Positions 1-9,483 are shown, numbered from the stretch's first letter. The stretch is 64,000 nt of DNA from B18-G4 sp032250805 (GCA_032250805.1 JAVVEM010000011.1:16235-80234); one strand, 5' to 3'. Translations and numbers: made by a program. The notes: a model not told the origin generated them from the sequence alone.

Positions 1-485
1 ATTATGTCGACGGGGAGCATACCGACTGGTCGGTGCGGCCCAATCAGGTGATCGCAGCTTCGCTGCCATACCGCCCAATTGATGAGTCGATATGTCTTTC
101 GCTGATCAGCACAGTGCAGAAAGTCTTGCTTACCACCCGCGGATTGCGTTCCTTATCGCCGCAGGATCCAAATTATCAAGGCATCTATTATGGTGACCAG
201 GCAACACGCGACCAGGCCTATCATCAGGGAACTGTCTGGCCATGGCTGTTCGGGCATTTTGCCGAAGCATACCTGAGGATACACGGAAAATCGGGTGTGG
301 ATTATATTGAAACACTGTATAATGGTTTCGAGCCGGTGATGACCGAAGCAGGGATCGGATCCGTATCAGAAGTTTATGACGGTGATCCGCCGCATCTTCC
401 CGGGGGCACGATTTCGCAGGCATGGAGTGTTTCTGAATTGCTAAGAGTATATAAATTACTGCAGGAATACCGAAACAAAGAATGA
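1..485 (+). CDS. Glycogen debranching enzyme, C-terminal part (5' end outside window)
   Basis: The frame is open from base 3 and ends at TGA 483-485, so about 160 C-terminal residues are visible. They match the catalytic alpha/alpha-barrel end of bacterial amylo-alpha-1,6-glucosidase (GDE_C family): DWSVRPNQ at the start, LSPQDPNYQG, and YHQGTVWPWLFGHF, then the usual ISQAWSVSELLR tail. The family hydrolyses alpha-1,6 branch points of glycogen in the cytoplasm. The GT4 gene starts 28 bp downstream on the same strand, and GH57 and glycogen synthase/phosphorylase genes follow, which fits a glycogen-turnover operon. The product name rests on motif recognition; the catalytic acid cannot be assigned because the N-terminal part is missing. 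Confidence 0.88.
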   Translation, partial: YVDGEHTDWSVRPNQVIAASLPYRPIDESICLSLISTVQKVLLTTRGLRSLSPQDPNYQGIYYGDQATRDQAYHQGTVWPWLFGHFAEAYLRIHGKSGVDYIETLYNGFEPVMTEAGIGSVSEVYDGDPPHLPGGTISQAWSVSELLRVYKLLQEYRNKE

Positions 486-513
486 AAATATTAATCACTA
501 TAACGATCCGCTG

Positions 514-1791
514 ATGAAAGTATTAATGTTTGGCTGGGAATTCCCGCCGCATATTTCCGGAGGACTTGGCACGGCCTGCTATGGAATGACCAAAGGGCTC
601 ATGAAACATGGCGTGGAAGTGCTGTTTGTAGTTCCGAAAGCATATGGCGATGAAGATCAGCAGGCTGTACGGCTGATCAATGCCAGTGATATCAGTGTGG
701 ATTTCCGCGATAAGAAATATGAAGAATACTGGCAGCGTATAACCTATATGGAGATCGGTTCCAACCTGATTCCCTATGTGGGCCCTGAAGAGTTCAGGAG
801 GATCATGGAAGCAAAGGAGCTTGAAAGTATCAGCAGTACTGATCATGTACTTTCCGAAAAGTTTGAATTTTCAGGAAAATATGGTACAGATCTGATGGAC
901 GAAGTGAAACGTTATGCTCTGATCGCTTCTGCAATTGCTGCAACATCTGATTTTGACGTGATCCACGCACACGACTGGCTCACATACGCTGCAGGCGTGG
1001 CAGCCAAGAGTGTGAGCGGAAAGCCCCTGGTGGTGCATATGCATGCTACCGAGTTCGACCGTTCGGGAGATAATGTAAACCAGAACGTGTATGATCTTGA
1101 AAGGAAAGGAATGGAAGAGGCCGATCGTGTGATCGCCGTAAGCAACCTTACACGGAAAACGGTGATCGAACGTTATGGCATCAACCCCGATAAGGTGTTT
1201 ACCGTATACAATGCCGTTGAGCCGAATGAGAAAGGAAACCAGTATTACCACAGGGGCGTGCAGGAAAAAGTAGTTACCTTTCTGGGTCGCATCACTTTTC
1301 AGAAAGGACCTGATTATTTTGTTGAAGCTGCCAGGAAAGTACTCAATAAAGATCCTCATGTAAGGTTTGTTATGGCCGGCAGCGGCGATATGATGAACAA
1401 AACAATAAAGCGGGTTGCCGAGCTGAAAATGGGCGACAGGTTTCATTTTACAGGATTCCTGAAAGGCGATGATGTGGATCATATGTTCGGGCTGAGCGAT
1501 GTATTTGTGATGCCATCCGTATCTGAACCTTTTGGTATTGTTCCGCTCGAAGCGATGCGTTCGAATGTGCCGGTGGTTATTTCAAAACAATCAGGCGTTT
1601 CGGAGATCCTGAGGCATGCCCTGAAGATCGATTTTTGGGATATCGACGCCATGGCCGATTCAATATACGGGCTTTTGCACTATGAAGGCTTGTCGAAAAT
1701 GTTTAAACACTATGGCAAGGATGAGGTCGACAACCTGAAATGGGAAAATGCCGCATTCCATATTAAAGAAGTATATAAAAGTGTTTTATAA
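514..1791 (+). CDS. GT4-family glycosyltransferase (glycogen-locus type)
   Basis: A 425-residue GT-B enzyme. The N-terminal domain begins MKVLMFGWEFPPHISGGLG, the acceptor-side glycine loop typical of glycogen/starch synthase-like and GT4 enzymes. It has HAHDWLTY near residue 150. The C-terminal GT1 domain starts near residue 249 (VTFLGRITFQKGPDYF) and has the nucleotide-sugar E-x7-E region SEPFGIVPLEA around 335-345. It probably transfers glucose from a nucleotide sugar to a glucan, but the donor and acceptor cannot be read from the sequence. It lies between the debranching enzyme and the GH57 gene (17-bp gap), as in other Bacteroidota glycogen loci. Alternative: a maltosyl- or other glucan-modifying transferase. 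No signal peptide, so cytoplasmic. Confidence 0.85.
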   Translation: MKVLMFGWEFPPHISGGLGTACYGMTKGLMKHGVEVLFVVPKAYGDEDQQAVRLINASDISVDFRDKKYEEYWQRITYMEIGSNLIPYVGPEEFRRIMEAKELESISSTDHVLSEKFEFSGKYGTDLMDEVKRYALIASAIAATSDFDVIHAHDWLTYAAGVAAKSVSGKPLVVHMHATEFDRSGDNVNQNVYDLERKGMEEADRVIAVSNLTRKTVIERYGINPDKVFTVYNAVEPNEKGNQYYHRGVQEKVVTFLGRITFQKGPDYFVEAARKVLNKDPHVRFVMAGSGDMMNKTIKRVAELKMGDRFHFTGFLKGDDVDHMFGLSDVFVMPSVSEPFGIVPLEAMRSNVPVVISKQSGVSEILRHALKIDFWDIDAMADSIYGLLHYEGLSKMFKHYGKDEVDNLKWENAAFHIKEVYKSVL

Positions 1792-1808
1792 GAAAGGGAA
1801 TTTGTAAT

Positions 1809-3386
1809 ATGAGATCCATTTGTTTTTATTTCCAGGTCCATCAGCCATACAGGCTGCGGACATACCGCTTTTTTGATATCGGTAATAACCATCATTATTA
1901 TAATGATCAGGAAAACCGTTTTATAATGCGCCGGGTGGCTGAAAAATGTTATCTGCCGATGAACCGCCTGTTGCTTGATCTTATAAATGAATATGGTGTT
2001 GCATTCAAGGTGAGCTTTTCGATATCAGGCACAGCCATGGAGCAGTTCGAAAACTATGCTCCTGATGTACTGGATAGCTTCAGGGAACTGGCAGCTACCG
2101 GAAATGTTGAGTTTATTGCCGAAACACAGTCACACTCGCTGGTGGCCCTGAAAAACAGGGAGGAATTTGTTGCCCAGGTGGATGCCCAAAAGCAAAAAGT
2201 TGAGCAATATTTTGGCCAGGTTCCAACAACATTCAGAAATACCGAGCTGATCTATTCTGATGAGATCGGCAGCATGGTGGCCGATATGGGGTTTAATCTG
2301 ATGCTTACTGAAGGAGCAAAGCATGTACTCGGCTGGAAAAGCCCGAACTATATGTATGCCAACGCAATTAATCCCAAACTAAAGCTTCTCTTGAAAAACT
2401 TCAGGCTCAGCGACGACATCGCTTTCAGATTTTCGCAGCAGAGCTGGCCCGAATGGCCACTCACAACCGAGAAATTTGTGGGCTGGCTCAATGATATCGA
2501 CCAGAAAGAAGAAGTGGTGAACCTGTTTATGGATTATGAAACTTTTGGCGAGCATCAATGGCCTGAAACGGGTATCTTCGAATTTATGCGTGCGCTGCCG
2601 GCAAGGGTTTTCTCACACTCTAACTATACCTTTAATACACCCTCCGAACTGGCCGAAAAATTGCAACCTGTATCAGCAGTCCACGTGCCTTATCCCATTT
2701 CATGGGCCGATGAAGAACGCGATCTTACCGCCTGGCTGGGCAATGAACTCCAGGATGAAGCTTTCGATAAATTGTACTCACTCAGCGAGGGGGTAAAGAA
2801 ATGTGCCGATCCGGGCATTATTCGCGACTGGCGGCTGCTCCAAACAAGCGACCACTTCTACTATATGTGTACCAAGTGGTTCTCTGATGGCGATGTGCAT
2901 AAATATTTTAATCCCTATGGCACACCCTATGAAGCATTTATTAATTATATGAATATACTTTCTGATTTTATGGTCCGCGTTGAGGAGCATTGCCATCAAT
3001 CGTCATTTTCCGAAAATATCGATGATACGATCGAAAGAGCGGCCGAATTCGGCAAATCTTTAAAAGATAAGACCTTCAAAATGGGCGAAAAGGTAAAGGA
3101 AAAGGTGAGGGATACCAATATTGGCGACAAAAGCCTGAATGATATCGCTTCAATGTCGAATGCCCGCATCAGGGAATTGTTGCGCAGGGTGGATATTGAG
3201 GAACTGTCGGTAGCGCTTCAAAACGCCAGTGATGATGTGCGCGAGCGGATACTGCCTAACCTTGGCAGCAGGGCACGAAAAAAATATGATCAGGTGCAGG
3301 CCGATCTGAGGAAATTTAAAAAATCCGACATTAAAAAATATACAGCCAATATTGAAAAGGAAATTAAAAACCTGTTCAGGAAATAA
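1809..3386 (+). CDS. Glycoside hydrolase family 57 (alpha-amylase/4-alpha-glucanotransferase-like)
   Basis: 525 residues. GH57 regions are visible in order: HQP at 11-13, VEFIAETQSHSL near 100, the nucleophile region RNTELIYSD with Glu146, and the acid region FMDYETFGEHQ with Asp242. Family members hydrolyse or transfer alpha-1,4-glucan segments; a branching function cannot be excluded by eye. The last ~125 residues (from about 400) are outside the catalytic barrel: highly charged and helical, rich in Lys/Glu/Asp, and ending KEIKNLFRK. This looks like a coiled or helical appendage. No signal peptide, so it acts on intracellular glycogen. It follows the GT4 gene by 17 bp and precedes an SDR gene by 33 bp, consistent with one operon. 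Confidence 0.9.
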   Translation: MRSICFYFQVHQPYRLRTYRFFDIGNNHHYYNDQENRFIMRRVAEKCYLPMNRLLLDLINEYGVAFKVSFSISGTAMEQFENYAPDVLDSFRELAATGNVEFIAETQSHSLVALKNREEFVAQVDAQKQKVEQYFGQVPTTFRNTELIYSDEIGSMVADMGFNLMLTEGAKHVLGWKSPNYMYANAINPKLKLLLKNFRLSDDIAFRFSQQSWPEWPLTTEKFVGWLNDIDQKEEVVNLFMDYETFGEHQWPETGIFEFMRALPARVFSHSNYTFNTPSELAEKLQPVSAVHVPYPISWADEERDLTAWLGNELQDEAFDKLYSLSEGVKKCADPGIIRDWRLLQTSDHFYYMCTKWFSDGDVHKYFNPYGTPYEAFINYMNILSDFMVRVEEHCHQSSFSENIDDTIERAAEFGKSLKDKTFKMGEKVKEKVRDTNIGDKSLNDIASMSNARIRELLRRVDIEELSVALQNASDDVRERILPNLGSRARKKYDQVQADLRKFKKSDIKKYTANIEKEIKNLFRK

Positions 3387-3419
3387 TGCCGTTTACAGGC
3401 ATCAGTAGAAAGAGGAATT

Positions 3420-4193
3420 ATGGATTTGAAGATCACAGGACAGCTTTTTATCGTTAGCGGAGCAAGCTCAGGATTGGGTAAAGCAGTGGCTAAAGTGTTG
3501 CTCGATAACGGTGCTGGTGTAATTGCCCTGGCCCGGAACGAAGATAAGCTAAATGAACTTTGTAATGAATATACACGGGCAGAAAAAGTCAGCGGCGATG
3601 TTTTGAGCGATGAAAGCCTCAGGGCAGTTATCGAAAAAATTGATGGCCGCGAATTGTCGGGGGTATTTGTCAATGCCGGCGGACCTCCTGCGCTTTCGTT
3701 CCTGGAAACGGAGCTTAGCGACTGGGATGAAGCTTATCGCCTGCTCCTTCGCTGGAAGGTTGCCCTGATAAGGATGCTTTTACCGGTATTCATGAAGCAG
3801 GGCTACGGAAGGATATTGTTCAGCGAGAGTTCAACACTGAAGCAGCCCATCGAAAACCTGGTGCTCAGCAACTCCTTGCGCATGGCTGTTGCAGGCATGG
3901 CTAAAACCCTTTCGCAGGAGGTTGCAGATCGGGGAATAACAGTAAACATTATAGGTCCCGGCTTTCATGATACGGAAGCTGTTAACAGGCTGTTTATAAA
4001 GAAAAGCAAACTCGAAGGGATCTCCTTCGATGAAGCCAGGGCGGCAGGCGTATCGGGGATCCCGGTCGGAAAGATCGGCGATCCGGCCGAATTTGCCTCG
4101 CTCGCGGCATGGCTTCTCTCACCCTTATCAGGCTTCGTTACCGGGCAGGTATATACGCTTGATGGGGGAACGACCCGGTATTCTCTCGGATAA
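3420..4193 (+). CDS. SDR-family protein lacking the canonical Tyr-x3-Lys
   Basis: 257 residues with a clear Rossmann start (GASSGLG, 14-20), a VNAGGPP motif near 84 in place of NNAG, and a C-terminal GQVYTLDGG. At the position of the SDR catalytic YxxxK the sequence reads S150-N-S-L-R154, so both the Tyr proton donor and the Lys are replaced. The upstream Ser region (SESSTLK, near 138) is partly kept. This pattern occurs in a divergent SDR subgroup whose chemistry I do not know. It probably binds NAD(P)H, but ordinary 3-oxoacyl-ACP reductase activity is doubtful. It is 33 bp after the GH57 gene on the same strand. The next gene has its own promoter-like box, so this may be the last gene of the operon. 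Confidence 0.85.
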   Translation: MDLKITGQLFIVSGASSGLGKAVAKVLLDNGAGVIALARNEDKLNELCNEYTRAEKVSGDVLSDESLRAVIEKIDGRELSGVFVNAGGPPALSFLETELSDWDEAYRLLLRWKVALIRMLLPVFMKQGYGRILFSESSTLKQPIENLVLSNSLRMAVAGMAKTLSQEVADRGITVNIIGPGFHDTEAVNRLFIKKSKLEGISFDEARAAGVSGIPVGKIGDPAEFASLAAWLLSPLSGFVTGQVYTLDGGTTRYSLG

Positions 4194-4275
4194 CAATACA
4201 CAATCCACTGCTTTGGAGGATGGTTTTTGATATCTTCCGAAGGAGATCAGGAAAAAAGCAATAGCGCAATTCGAC

Positions 4276-4283
4276 TATTTTTG
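4276..4283 (+). promoter_or_regulatory. Putative -7 box (TATTTTTG) of the glycogen synthase-phosphorylase gene
   Basis: TATTTTTG matches the Bacteroidota -7 consensus TAnnTTTG and ends 21 bp before the ATG at 4305. I find no good -33 TTTG at the usual 19-21 bp spacing. The 111-bp gap after the SDR gene supports separate transcription. Confidence 0.45.
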
Positions 4284-4304
4284 CATGAATTTTAAAAAAC
4301 GAAA

Positions 4305-7300
4305 ATGATGAGTGAAAAAGTAATAAAACCCGATTATATTTTTGAAACCAGCTGGGAGATATGTAATAAGGTGGGAGGGATCTATACCGTCCTGTCAACC
4401 AAAGCCCGCACCATTACTGAGGACTATGGCGATAATTATATCCTAATAGGCCCGGATGTTTGGATGGAGACCAGTGAGCACCCTGATTTTATTGAAGATT
4501 TTGATATTCTGACCGAATGGAGAGAAAAGGCTGCCCAGGAAGGACTCAACATCCGCCTGGGACGCTGGAATGTGAGTGGTTATCCACTGGTCATCCTGGT
4601 TGACTTTAAACCCCTGTTCACTGAAAAAGATAAGATATTTTATGAATTGTGGGAACAATTTAAGCTCGACTCCCTTTCGGGACAGTGGGATTATATCGAA
4701 CCTGCCATGTTTGGCTATGCTGCAGCCAGGGTGATTGAAAGTTATTATGAGTTTCACCTTTCTTCAAAAGACCGCATCGTTGCACATTTTCATGAATGGA
4801 TGACCGGTACCGGGATATTGTACCTTAAAACTCATGTGGCACAGGTGGCTACTGTCTTTACAAGCCATGCCACAGTGCTTGGACGCTCAATTGCAGGCAA
4901 CGGACTCCCGCTTTACGGAGATATGGAGAAATACAAGGCTGAAGAAACGGCACGTAGTTTTGGGGTTCTTTCAAAACAATCACTCGAATCAATGAGTGCC
5001 AAACAGGCCGATAGCTTCACAACGGTTAGTGAGATCACAGCCAGGGAATGCAAGCATTTTCTTAGAAAAACACCTGATGTGATCACGGTGAATGGTTTTG
5101 AGGATTCATTTGTTCCGCCGGACGACAAATTTGATGAAAAAAGACAGGAGGCCCGCCAAAAACTTTTATCGGTCGCCTCAGCTGTTACAGGGCAAAAAAT
5201 GCCTGACGACAGCCTGCTGGTGATCAATAGTGGCCGTTACGAATTCCATAATAAGGGAATGGACATTTTTATTGATGCCCTGGCCGAACTAAATAAAATG
5301 GATGATCTGCCGAAAAAGGTGATTGCTTACATCACTGTGCCGGCAAATCATGCCGGTGCACGTCAGGATGTGCTCAAGCGCATGAATGACCTTCATTCGG
5401 AACCGGTCGAAAAACCATGGCTGTCGCATTATCTTTTCGACGAAGAGAAGGACCCGAGCATTCGGAGGATCAAAGAGAAAGGATTGATGAACAACGAGAA
5501 CAGCAAGGTAAGTGTGATCTTTGTCCCGGCATATCTTGATGGCCGGGATGGCATTTTTAATATGCCTTACTACGACATACTTATCGGATTTGATGTTTCT
5601 GTTTTTCCATCATACTACGAACCCTGGGGCTACACTCCCCTCGAAAGCATCGCTTTTAGTATTCCTACTGTTACCACTTCCCTGGCGGGATTTGGCAGTT
5701 GGGTGAATGATTTTCACAAGGTTGAGAAAAAAGGCGTTATCGTATCCGAGAGGACCGATGACAATGAGGCTGATGTGGTAAAAGACATCTTTGGCACCCT
5801 GAAAGCTTTCGCTGAAATGAGTGCTGCAAAATATGATGAAGCAGCCCGGGAGGCTTACAAAATATCGCGGGATGCACTCTGGCAATCGTTTATCGATAAT
5901 TACAGGAAGGCATGGTCGGTGGCGCTGCACAAAGTGGGCGGACGTGAAGAATTGTTCAGTGGCAAGCAACAGCAATTCAGGTTAAGGGAATATATTCCTG
6001 CCACGGATATTGATGCCGAACCCAAGTGGAAAAAGATCCTGGTGAAAGCGAAGATCCCACAAAAGCTGATTGGTTTACAGGAACTTTCAAAAAACCTTTG
6101 GTGGAGCTGGAATTGTGAGGCAGAGGCAATATTCAAGTATATGCATCGCGAAAAATGGGACGCATCGGGTCATAACCCGGTAGCATTTCTCGAAGCCATA
6201 CCCATGGACCGTTACAAGGAACTGGAAAAGGACAAGGAATTTTTAAAAATGCTTGAGTCCGTAATGAACCAATTTACAAAATACATTGAAAAAAAACCCG
6301 CCGCAGGATCACCGCTGATCTCATACTTCAGCATGGAGTATGGCCTGCACACATCAATTAAGATATATTCAGGCGGACTGGGTATCCTGGCCGGGGATTA
6401 CCTGAAACAGGCCAGCGACTCCAACCTGAACATGATCGGGATCGGGCTCATGTACCGCTACGGCTACTTCAACCAAAGGCTTTCGCCGCATGGGGAGCAG
6501 ATCGCCGAGTATGTCCGGCAACGCTTTTCATACCTTCCGATCTCGCCAGTAAGGGATGAACAAGGCAAATGGATAAAGATAAACCTTGCCTTACCAGGCC
6601 GCTCACTGACGGCCAAAGCCTGGCAGCTTGATATCGGCAGGATAAAATTATACCTGCTCGATACCGATATCAGTGACAACCAGGACAAAGATCGCACGAT
6701 TACCCACCATCTGTATGGCGGCAACAACGAACATCGCCTGAAGCAGGAGCTGTTGCTGGGTGTTGGAGGTATTCGATTGCTCGAGGCATTGAAGCTCAGC
6801 CCAAACGTATACCACTGCAATGAAGGACATGCCGCATTTATTGGTATTGAAAGGATGCGCCGGCTGATTGAAAGCCGCATCATTACTTACCCCATGGCAA
6901 AGGAGATCGTTAGGGCATCAACGCTGTTTACGACCCATACGCCTGTACCGGCCGGGCATGATGCTTTTAGCGAGGATCTGCTTCGCACATATATTCCACA
7001 CTATCCGGGCAGGCTCAACATATCGTGGGATGAATTTATGCAACTTGGAAGGGCAAACCCGCATTCCAAAGCAGATCCCTTCTCCATGAGTGTTCTGGCT
7101 GTAAACCTTTCGGGCGAGGTAAATGGTGTTAGCCGGATCCATGGCAAGGAATCGCGTAAAATGTTTAGTGTGATGTATCCGGGATACTTCCCCGAAGAAG
7201 TGAATATTGGCCACATTACCAATGGGGTGCATTATGCCACATGGACATCCAGGATATGGATAGACTTGTTTAAAGAAACCTTCGGGCCGGGCTTTTATGA

Positions 7301-8558
7301 AAATCAATCGGATCCGAAGTACTGGGAAAAAGTGCGCGATATCCCCGATAATGTGATATGGAATGTAAGACAGGAATTAAAATCGGAATTGTTTGCCTTT
7401 TTAAAAAAACGGCTCACCGAAGATATGGCCCACCGTCAGGAAGCTCCGCAGATCATTATCAATACTATCGACAAACTTGATGCAAACATCCTGACCATTG
7501 GCTTTGCCCGCCGCTTTGCTACCTATAAACGGGCTCAACTCTTGTTTAAGAATGAAGCCCAACTGGCGCGCATTGTCAATAACCCCGACCGCCCGGTGCA
7601 GTTTATCTTTGCAGGAAAGGCACACCCGAACGATAAGGCAGGCCAGGACCTGATCCGCCATATCATTGAAACATCGCGTAAACCCGAATTTCAGGGAAGG
7701 ATCGTTTTTCTTGAGAACTATGATATGCAGCTTGCCCGGAAACTTGTGCAGGGAGTCGATGTTTGGTTGAATACACCAACCAGGCCGCTGGAGGCATCTG
7801 GCACAAGCGGGATGAAAGCACTGATGAATGGCGTACTTAATTTTAGTGTGATGGATGGCTGGTGGGCAGAAGGATTCAGGGAAAATGCCGGCTGGGCGAT
7901 AGAAGAAAAACGCACTTTCGACAACCAGCAGTTCCAGGACGAACTTGATGCCGAAACAATTTATAATATTTTCGAGGACGATATCATTCCGCGATTTTAT
8001 AAATTGAACCAGGATAATGTTCCGGCCGAATGGATCAGGTATGTGAAGAATTCAATAGCAGGAATATGCAGTGAATTTACCATGAAACGCATGCTCGATC
8101 AATATGTTGAGAAATATTATAATTCTATTGCAGAACGTGCAGTTGCCATAAAAGCAAATAATTGTGCACTGGCAGCAGAAATTGCCGACTGGAAGTCACG
8201 CATCAGGGCGCATTGGCCCGAAATTGTTGTAAAATCAGTTAAAGTGCCTGATGCCAAAACGCGGGCATTGACCTTTGGTGAAAGCTTTAAGGTGGAGGTT
8301 CAGCTCGATTGTGGCCAACTGTCGCCCGAAGACATCGAACTGGAAGTGGTTTTTGGCCAGCAGGCAAACCTCGGCCTCGAAGATGTTCTATTTGTGAAAA
8401 AGCTCAGGCATAGATCCACAAACAAGGAAGGCTTGTCGGTTTTTGCAGGTGATTTTGAAATCGACCACGCCGGATCGCTCGATTATGCCATCAGGATTTT
8501 TCCCAGCAATCCTCTGCTGCCGAACAAACAGGAAACGGGATTATTGCGGTATATTTAG
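4305..8558 (+). CDS. Glycogen synthase (GT3) - alpha-glucan phosphorylase (GT35) fusion
   Basis: 1,417 residues made of two enzymes. Residues ~1-560 are a eukaryotic-type glycogen synthase (GT3): IFETSWEICNKVGGIYTVLS, HFHEWMTG, and the PSYYEPWGYTPLE donor site. A linker leads to residue ~584, where a DUF3417-type N-terminus (ELSKNLWWSWN) starts an alpha-glucan phosphorylase. That half has YFSMEYGLH, SGGLGILAGDYLKQ, HCNEGHAAF, and the pyridoxal-phosphate site EASGTSGMKA with Lys1171. The halves would make glycogen from UDP-glucose and release glucose-1-phosphate with phosphate. Synthase and phosphorylase in one chain are known in Bacteroidota. Both active-site motif sets look intact and there is no frameshift. 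An in-frame ATG-ATG start follows a promoter-like box. Confidence 0.93.
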   Translation: MMSEKVIKPDYIFETSWEICNKVGGIYTVLSTKARTITEDYGDNYILIGPDVWMETSEHPDFIEDFDILTEWREKAAQEGLNIRLGRWNVSGYPLVILVDFKPLFTEKDKIFYELWEQFKLDSLSGQWDYIEPAMFGYAAARVIESYYEFHLSSKDRIVAHFHEWMTGTGILYLKTHVAQVATVFTSHATVLGRSIAGNGLPLYGDMEKYKAEETARSFGVLSKQSLESMSAKQADSFTTVSEITARECKHFLRKTPDVITVNGFEDSFVPPDDKFDEKRQEARQKLLSVASAVTGQKMPDDSLLVINSGRYEFHNKGMDIFIDALAELNKMDDLPKKVIAYITVPANHAGARQDVLKRMNDLHSEPVEKPWLSHYLFDEEKDPSIRRIKEKGLMNNENSKVSVIFVPAYLDGRDGIFNMPYYDILIGFDVSVFPSYYEPWGYTPLESIAFSIPTVTTSLAGFGSWVNDFHKVEKKGVIVSERTDDNEADVVKDIFGTLKAFAEMSAAKYDEAAREAYKISRDALWQSFIDNYRKAWSVALHKVGGREELFSGKQQQFRLREYIPATDIDAEPKWKKILVKAKIPQKLIGLQELSKNLWWSWNCEAEAIFKYMHREKWDASGHNPVAFLEAIPMDRYKELEKDKEFLKMLESVMNQFTKYIEKKPAAGSPLISYFSMEYGLHTSIKIYSGGLGILAGDYLKQASDSNLNMIGIGLMYRYGYFNQRLSPHGEQIAEYVRQRFSYLPISPVRDEQGKWIKINLALPGRSLTAKAWQLDIGRIKLYLLDTDISDNQDKDRTITHHLYGGNNEHRLKQELLLGVGGIRLLEALKLSPNVYHCNEGHAAFIGIERMRRLIESRIITYPMAKEIVRASTLFTTHTPVPAGHDAFSEDLLRTYIPHYPGRLNISWDEFMQLGRANPHSKADPFSMSVLAVNLSGEVNGVSRIHGKESRKMFSVMYPGYFPEEVNIGHITNGVHYATWTSRIWIDLFKETFGPGFYENQSDPKYWEKVRDIPDNVIWNVRQELKSELFAFLKKRLTEDMAHRQEAPQIIINTIDKLDANILTIGFARRFATYKRAQLLFKNEAQLARIVNNPDRPVQFIFAGKAHPNDKAGQDLIRHIIETSRKPEFQGRIVFLENYDMQLARKLVQGVDVWLNTPTRPLEASGTSGMKALMNGVLNFSVMDGWWAEGFRENAGWAIEEKRTFDNQQFQDELDAETIYNIFEDDIIPRFYKLNQDNVPAEWIRYVKNSIAGICSEFTMKRMLDQYVEKYYNSIAERAVAIKANNCALAAEIADWKSRIRAHWPEIVVKSVKVPDAKTRALTFGESFKVEVQLDCGQLSPEDIELEVVFGQQANLGLEDVLFVKKLRHRSTNKEGLSVFAGDFEIDHAGSLDYAIRIFPSNPLLPNKQETGLLRYI

Positions 8559-8590
8559 TTTTTTCCAGTGAAAAATACGCTGAAATATAT

Positions 8591-8617
8591 TTTGAAAAAA
8601 GTCTTTTGTTATCTTTG
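8591..8617 (+). promoter_or_regulatory. Putative promoter of fabG (TTTG ... TATCTTTG)
   Basis: TATCTTTG at 8610-8617 fits the Bacteroidota -7 box exactly. A TTTG lies at 8591-8594, but the 15-bp spacer is shorter than the usual 19-21. It sits 26 bp before the fabG ATG. Confidence 0.45.
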
Positions 8618-8643
8618 AACAGAATCGTTAATAAATAACAATC

Positions 8644-9387
8644 ATGAAACTACTTGAAGTAAAAACGGCACTGATCACCGGGGCATCACGGGGAATAGGA
8701 AAAGCCATTGCAATACGCTATGCCGAACATGGTGCCGACCTTGCATTTTCCGACCTGAAAAGGGATGAAAACATGGAAGCGCTCGAAAATCAGCTTCGCG
8801 ATATGGGCGTTAAAGCCAAAGGCTTTGCTTCGGATGCATCCTCACTTGCCCAGAGCGAAAAGCTTGTTGAGGATGTGCTCAATGAGTTTGGCAAGATAGA
8901 TATTCTGGTAAACAATGCCGGTATTACCCGCGATGGCCTGCTGATGCGGATGGAAGAAAAAGACTGGGATATTATTATGGCAGTTAACCTGAAATCGGTA
9001 TTTAACCTGACCAAAGCTGTGCAGAAAAGTATGCTCAAGCAAAGAAGTGGTTCGATCATCAATATGAGTTCTGTTGTTGGTATCAATGGCAATGGCGGGC
9101 AATCGAACTATTCAGCATCCAAAGCCGGGATCATCGGCTTTACAAAATCTATTGCCAAGGAACTGGGATCACGCAATATCAGATGCAATGCCATTGCTCC
9201 CGGTTTTATTGAAACGGAAATGACTGCCACCCTGGCCGATGATGTCAGGGAGGCCTGGATACAATCAATACCACTGCGCAGGGGAGGAAAACCCGAAGAT
9301 GTGGCCGATGTTTGTACTTTTCTGGGTTGCGACCTGTCATCATACGTTACCGGACAGGTGATCAGCGTTTGTGGCGGAATGATTTAG
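8644..9387 (+). CDS. fabG: 3-oxoacyl-ACP reductase FabG (SDR family)
   Basis: 247 residues, the normal FabG length. It has the NADPH glycine motif GASRGIG (14-20), NNAGITRDGLLMRM near 92, the catalytic Ser in MSSVVG, Tyr156 and Lys160 in YSASK, and the PGFIETEMT loop. FabG reduces 3-oxoacyl-ACP in fatty-acid elongation using NADPH. Unlike the other SDR in this window (3420-4193), all catalytic residues are present. It stands alone, with 85 bp upstream holding a promoter-like box, and not next to acpP or fabF. A closely related reductase acting on another 3-oxoacyl substrate cannot be ruled out, but NNAGITRD is typical of FabG proper. Confidence 0.88.
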   Translation: MKLLEVKTALITGASRGIGKAIAIRYAEHGADLAFSDLKRDENMEALENQLRDMGVKAKGFASDASSLAQSEKLVEDVLNEFGKIDILVNNAGITRDGLLMRMEEKDWDIIMAVNLKSVFNLTKAVQKSMLKQRSGSIINMSSVVGINGNGGQSNYSASKAGIIGFTKSIAKELGSRNIRCNAIAPGFIETEMTATLADDVREAWIQSIPLRRGGKPEDVADVCTFLGCDLSSYVTGQVISVCGGMI

Positions 9388-9428
9388 CATTTTTTTTGCC
9401 TCTGCCTTTTCATGTGCTTCCTTTACAC

Positions 9429-9436
9429 TATTTTTG
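9429..9436 (+). promoter_or_regulatory. Putative -7 box (TATTTTTG) of the vWA-like membrane protein gene
   Basis: TATTTTTG matches TAnnTTTG. A TTTC at 9408-9411 lies 17 bp upstream as a weak -33. The downstream gene starts at TTG 9484. Confidence 0.35.
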
Positions 9437-9483
9437 TCATCTTTTAGTTCTTATTTTATCCTGATAGAATAAATAAATAATTT

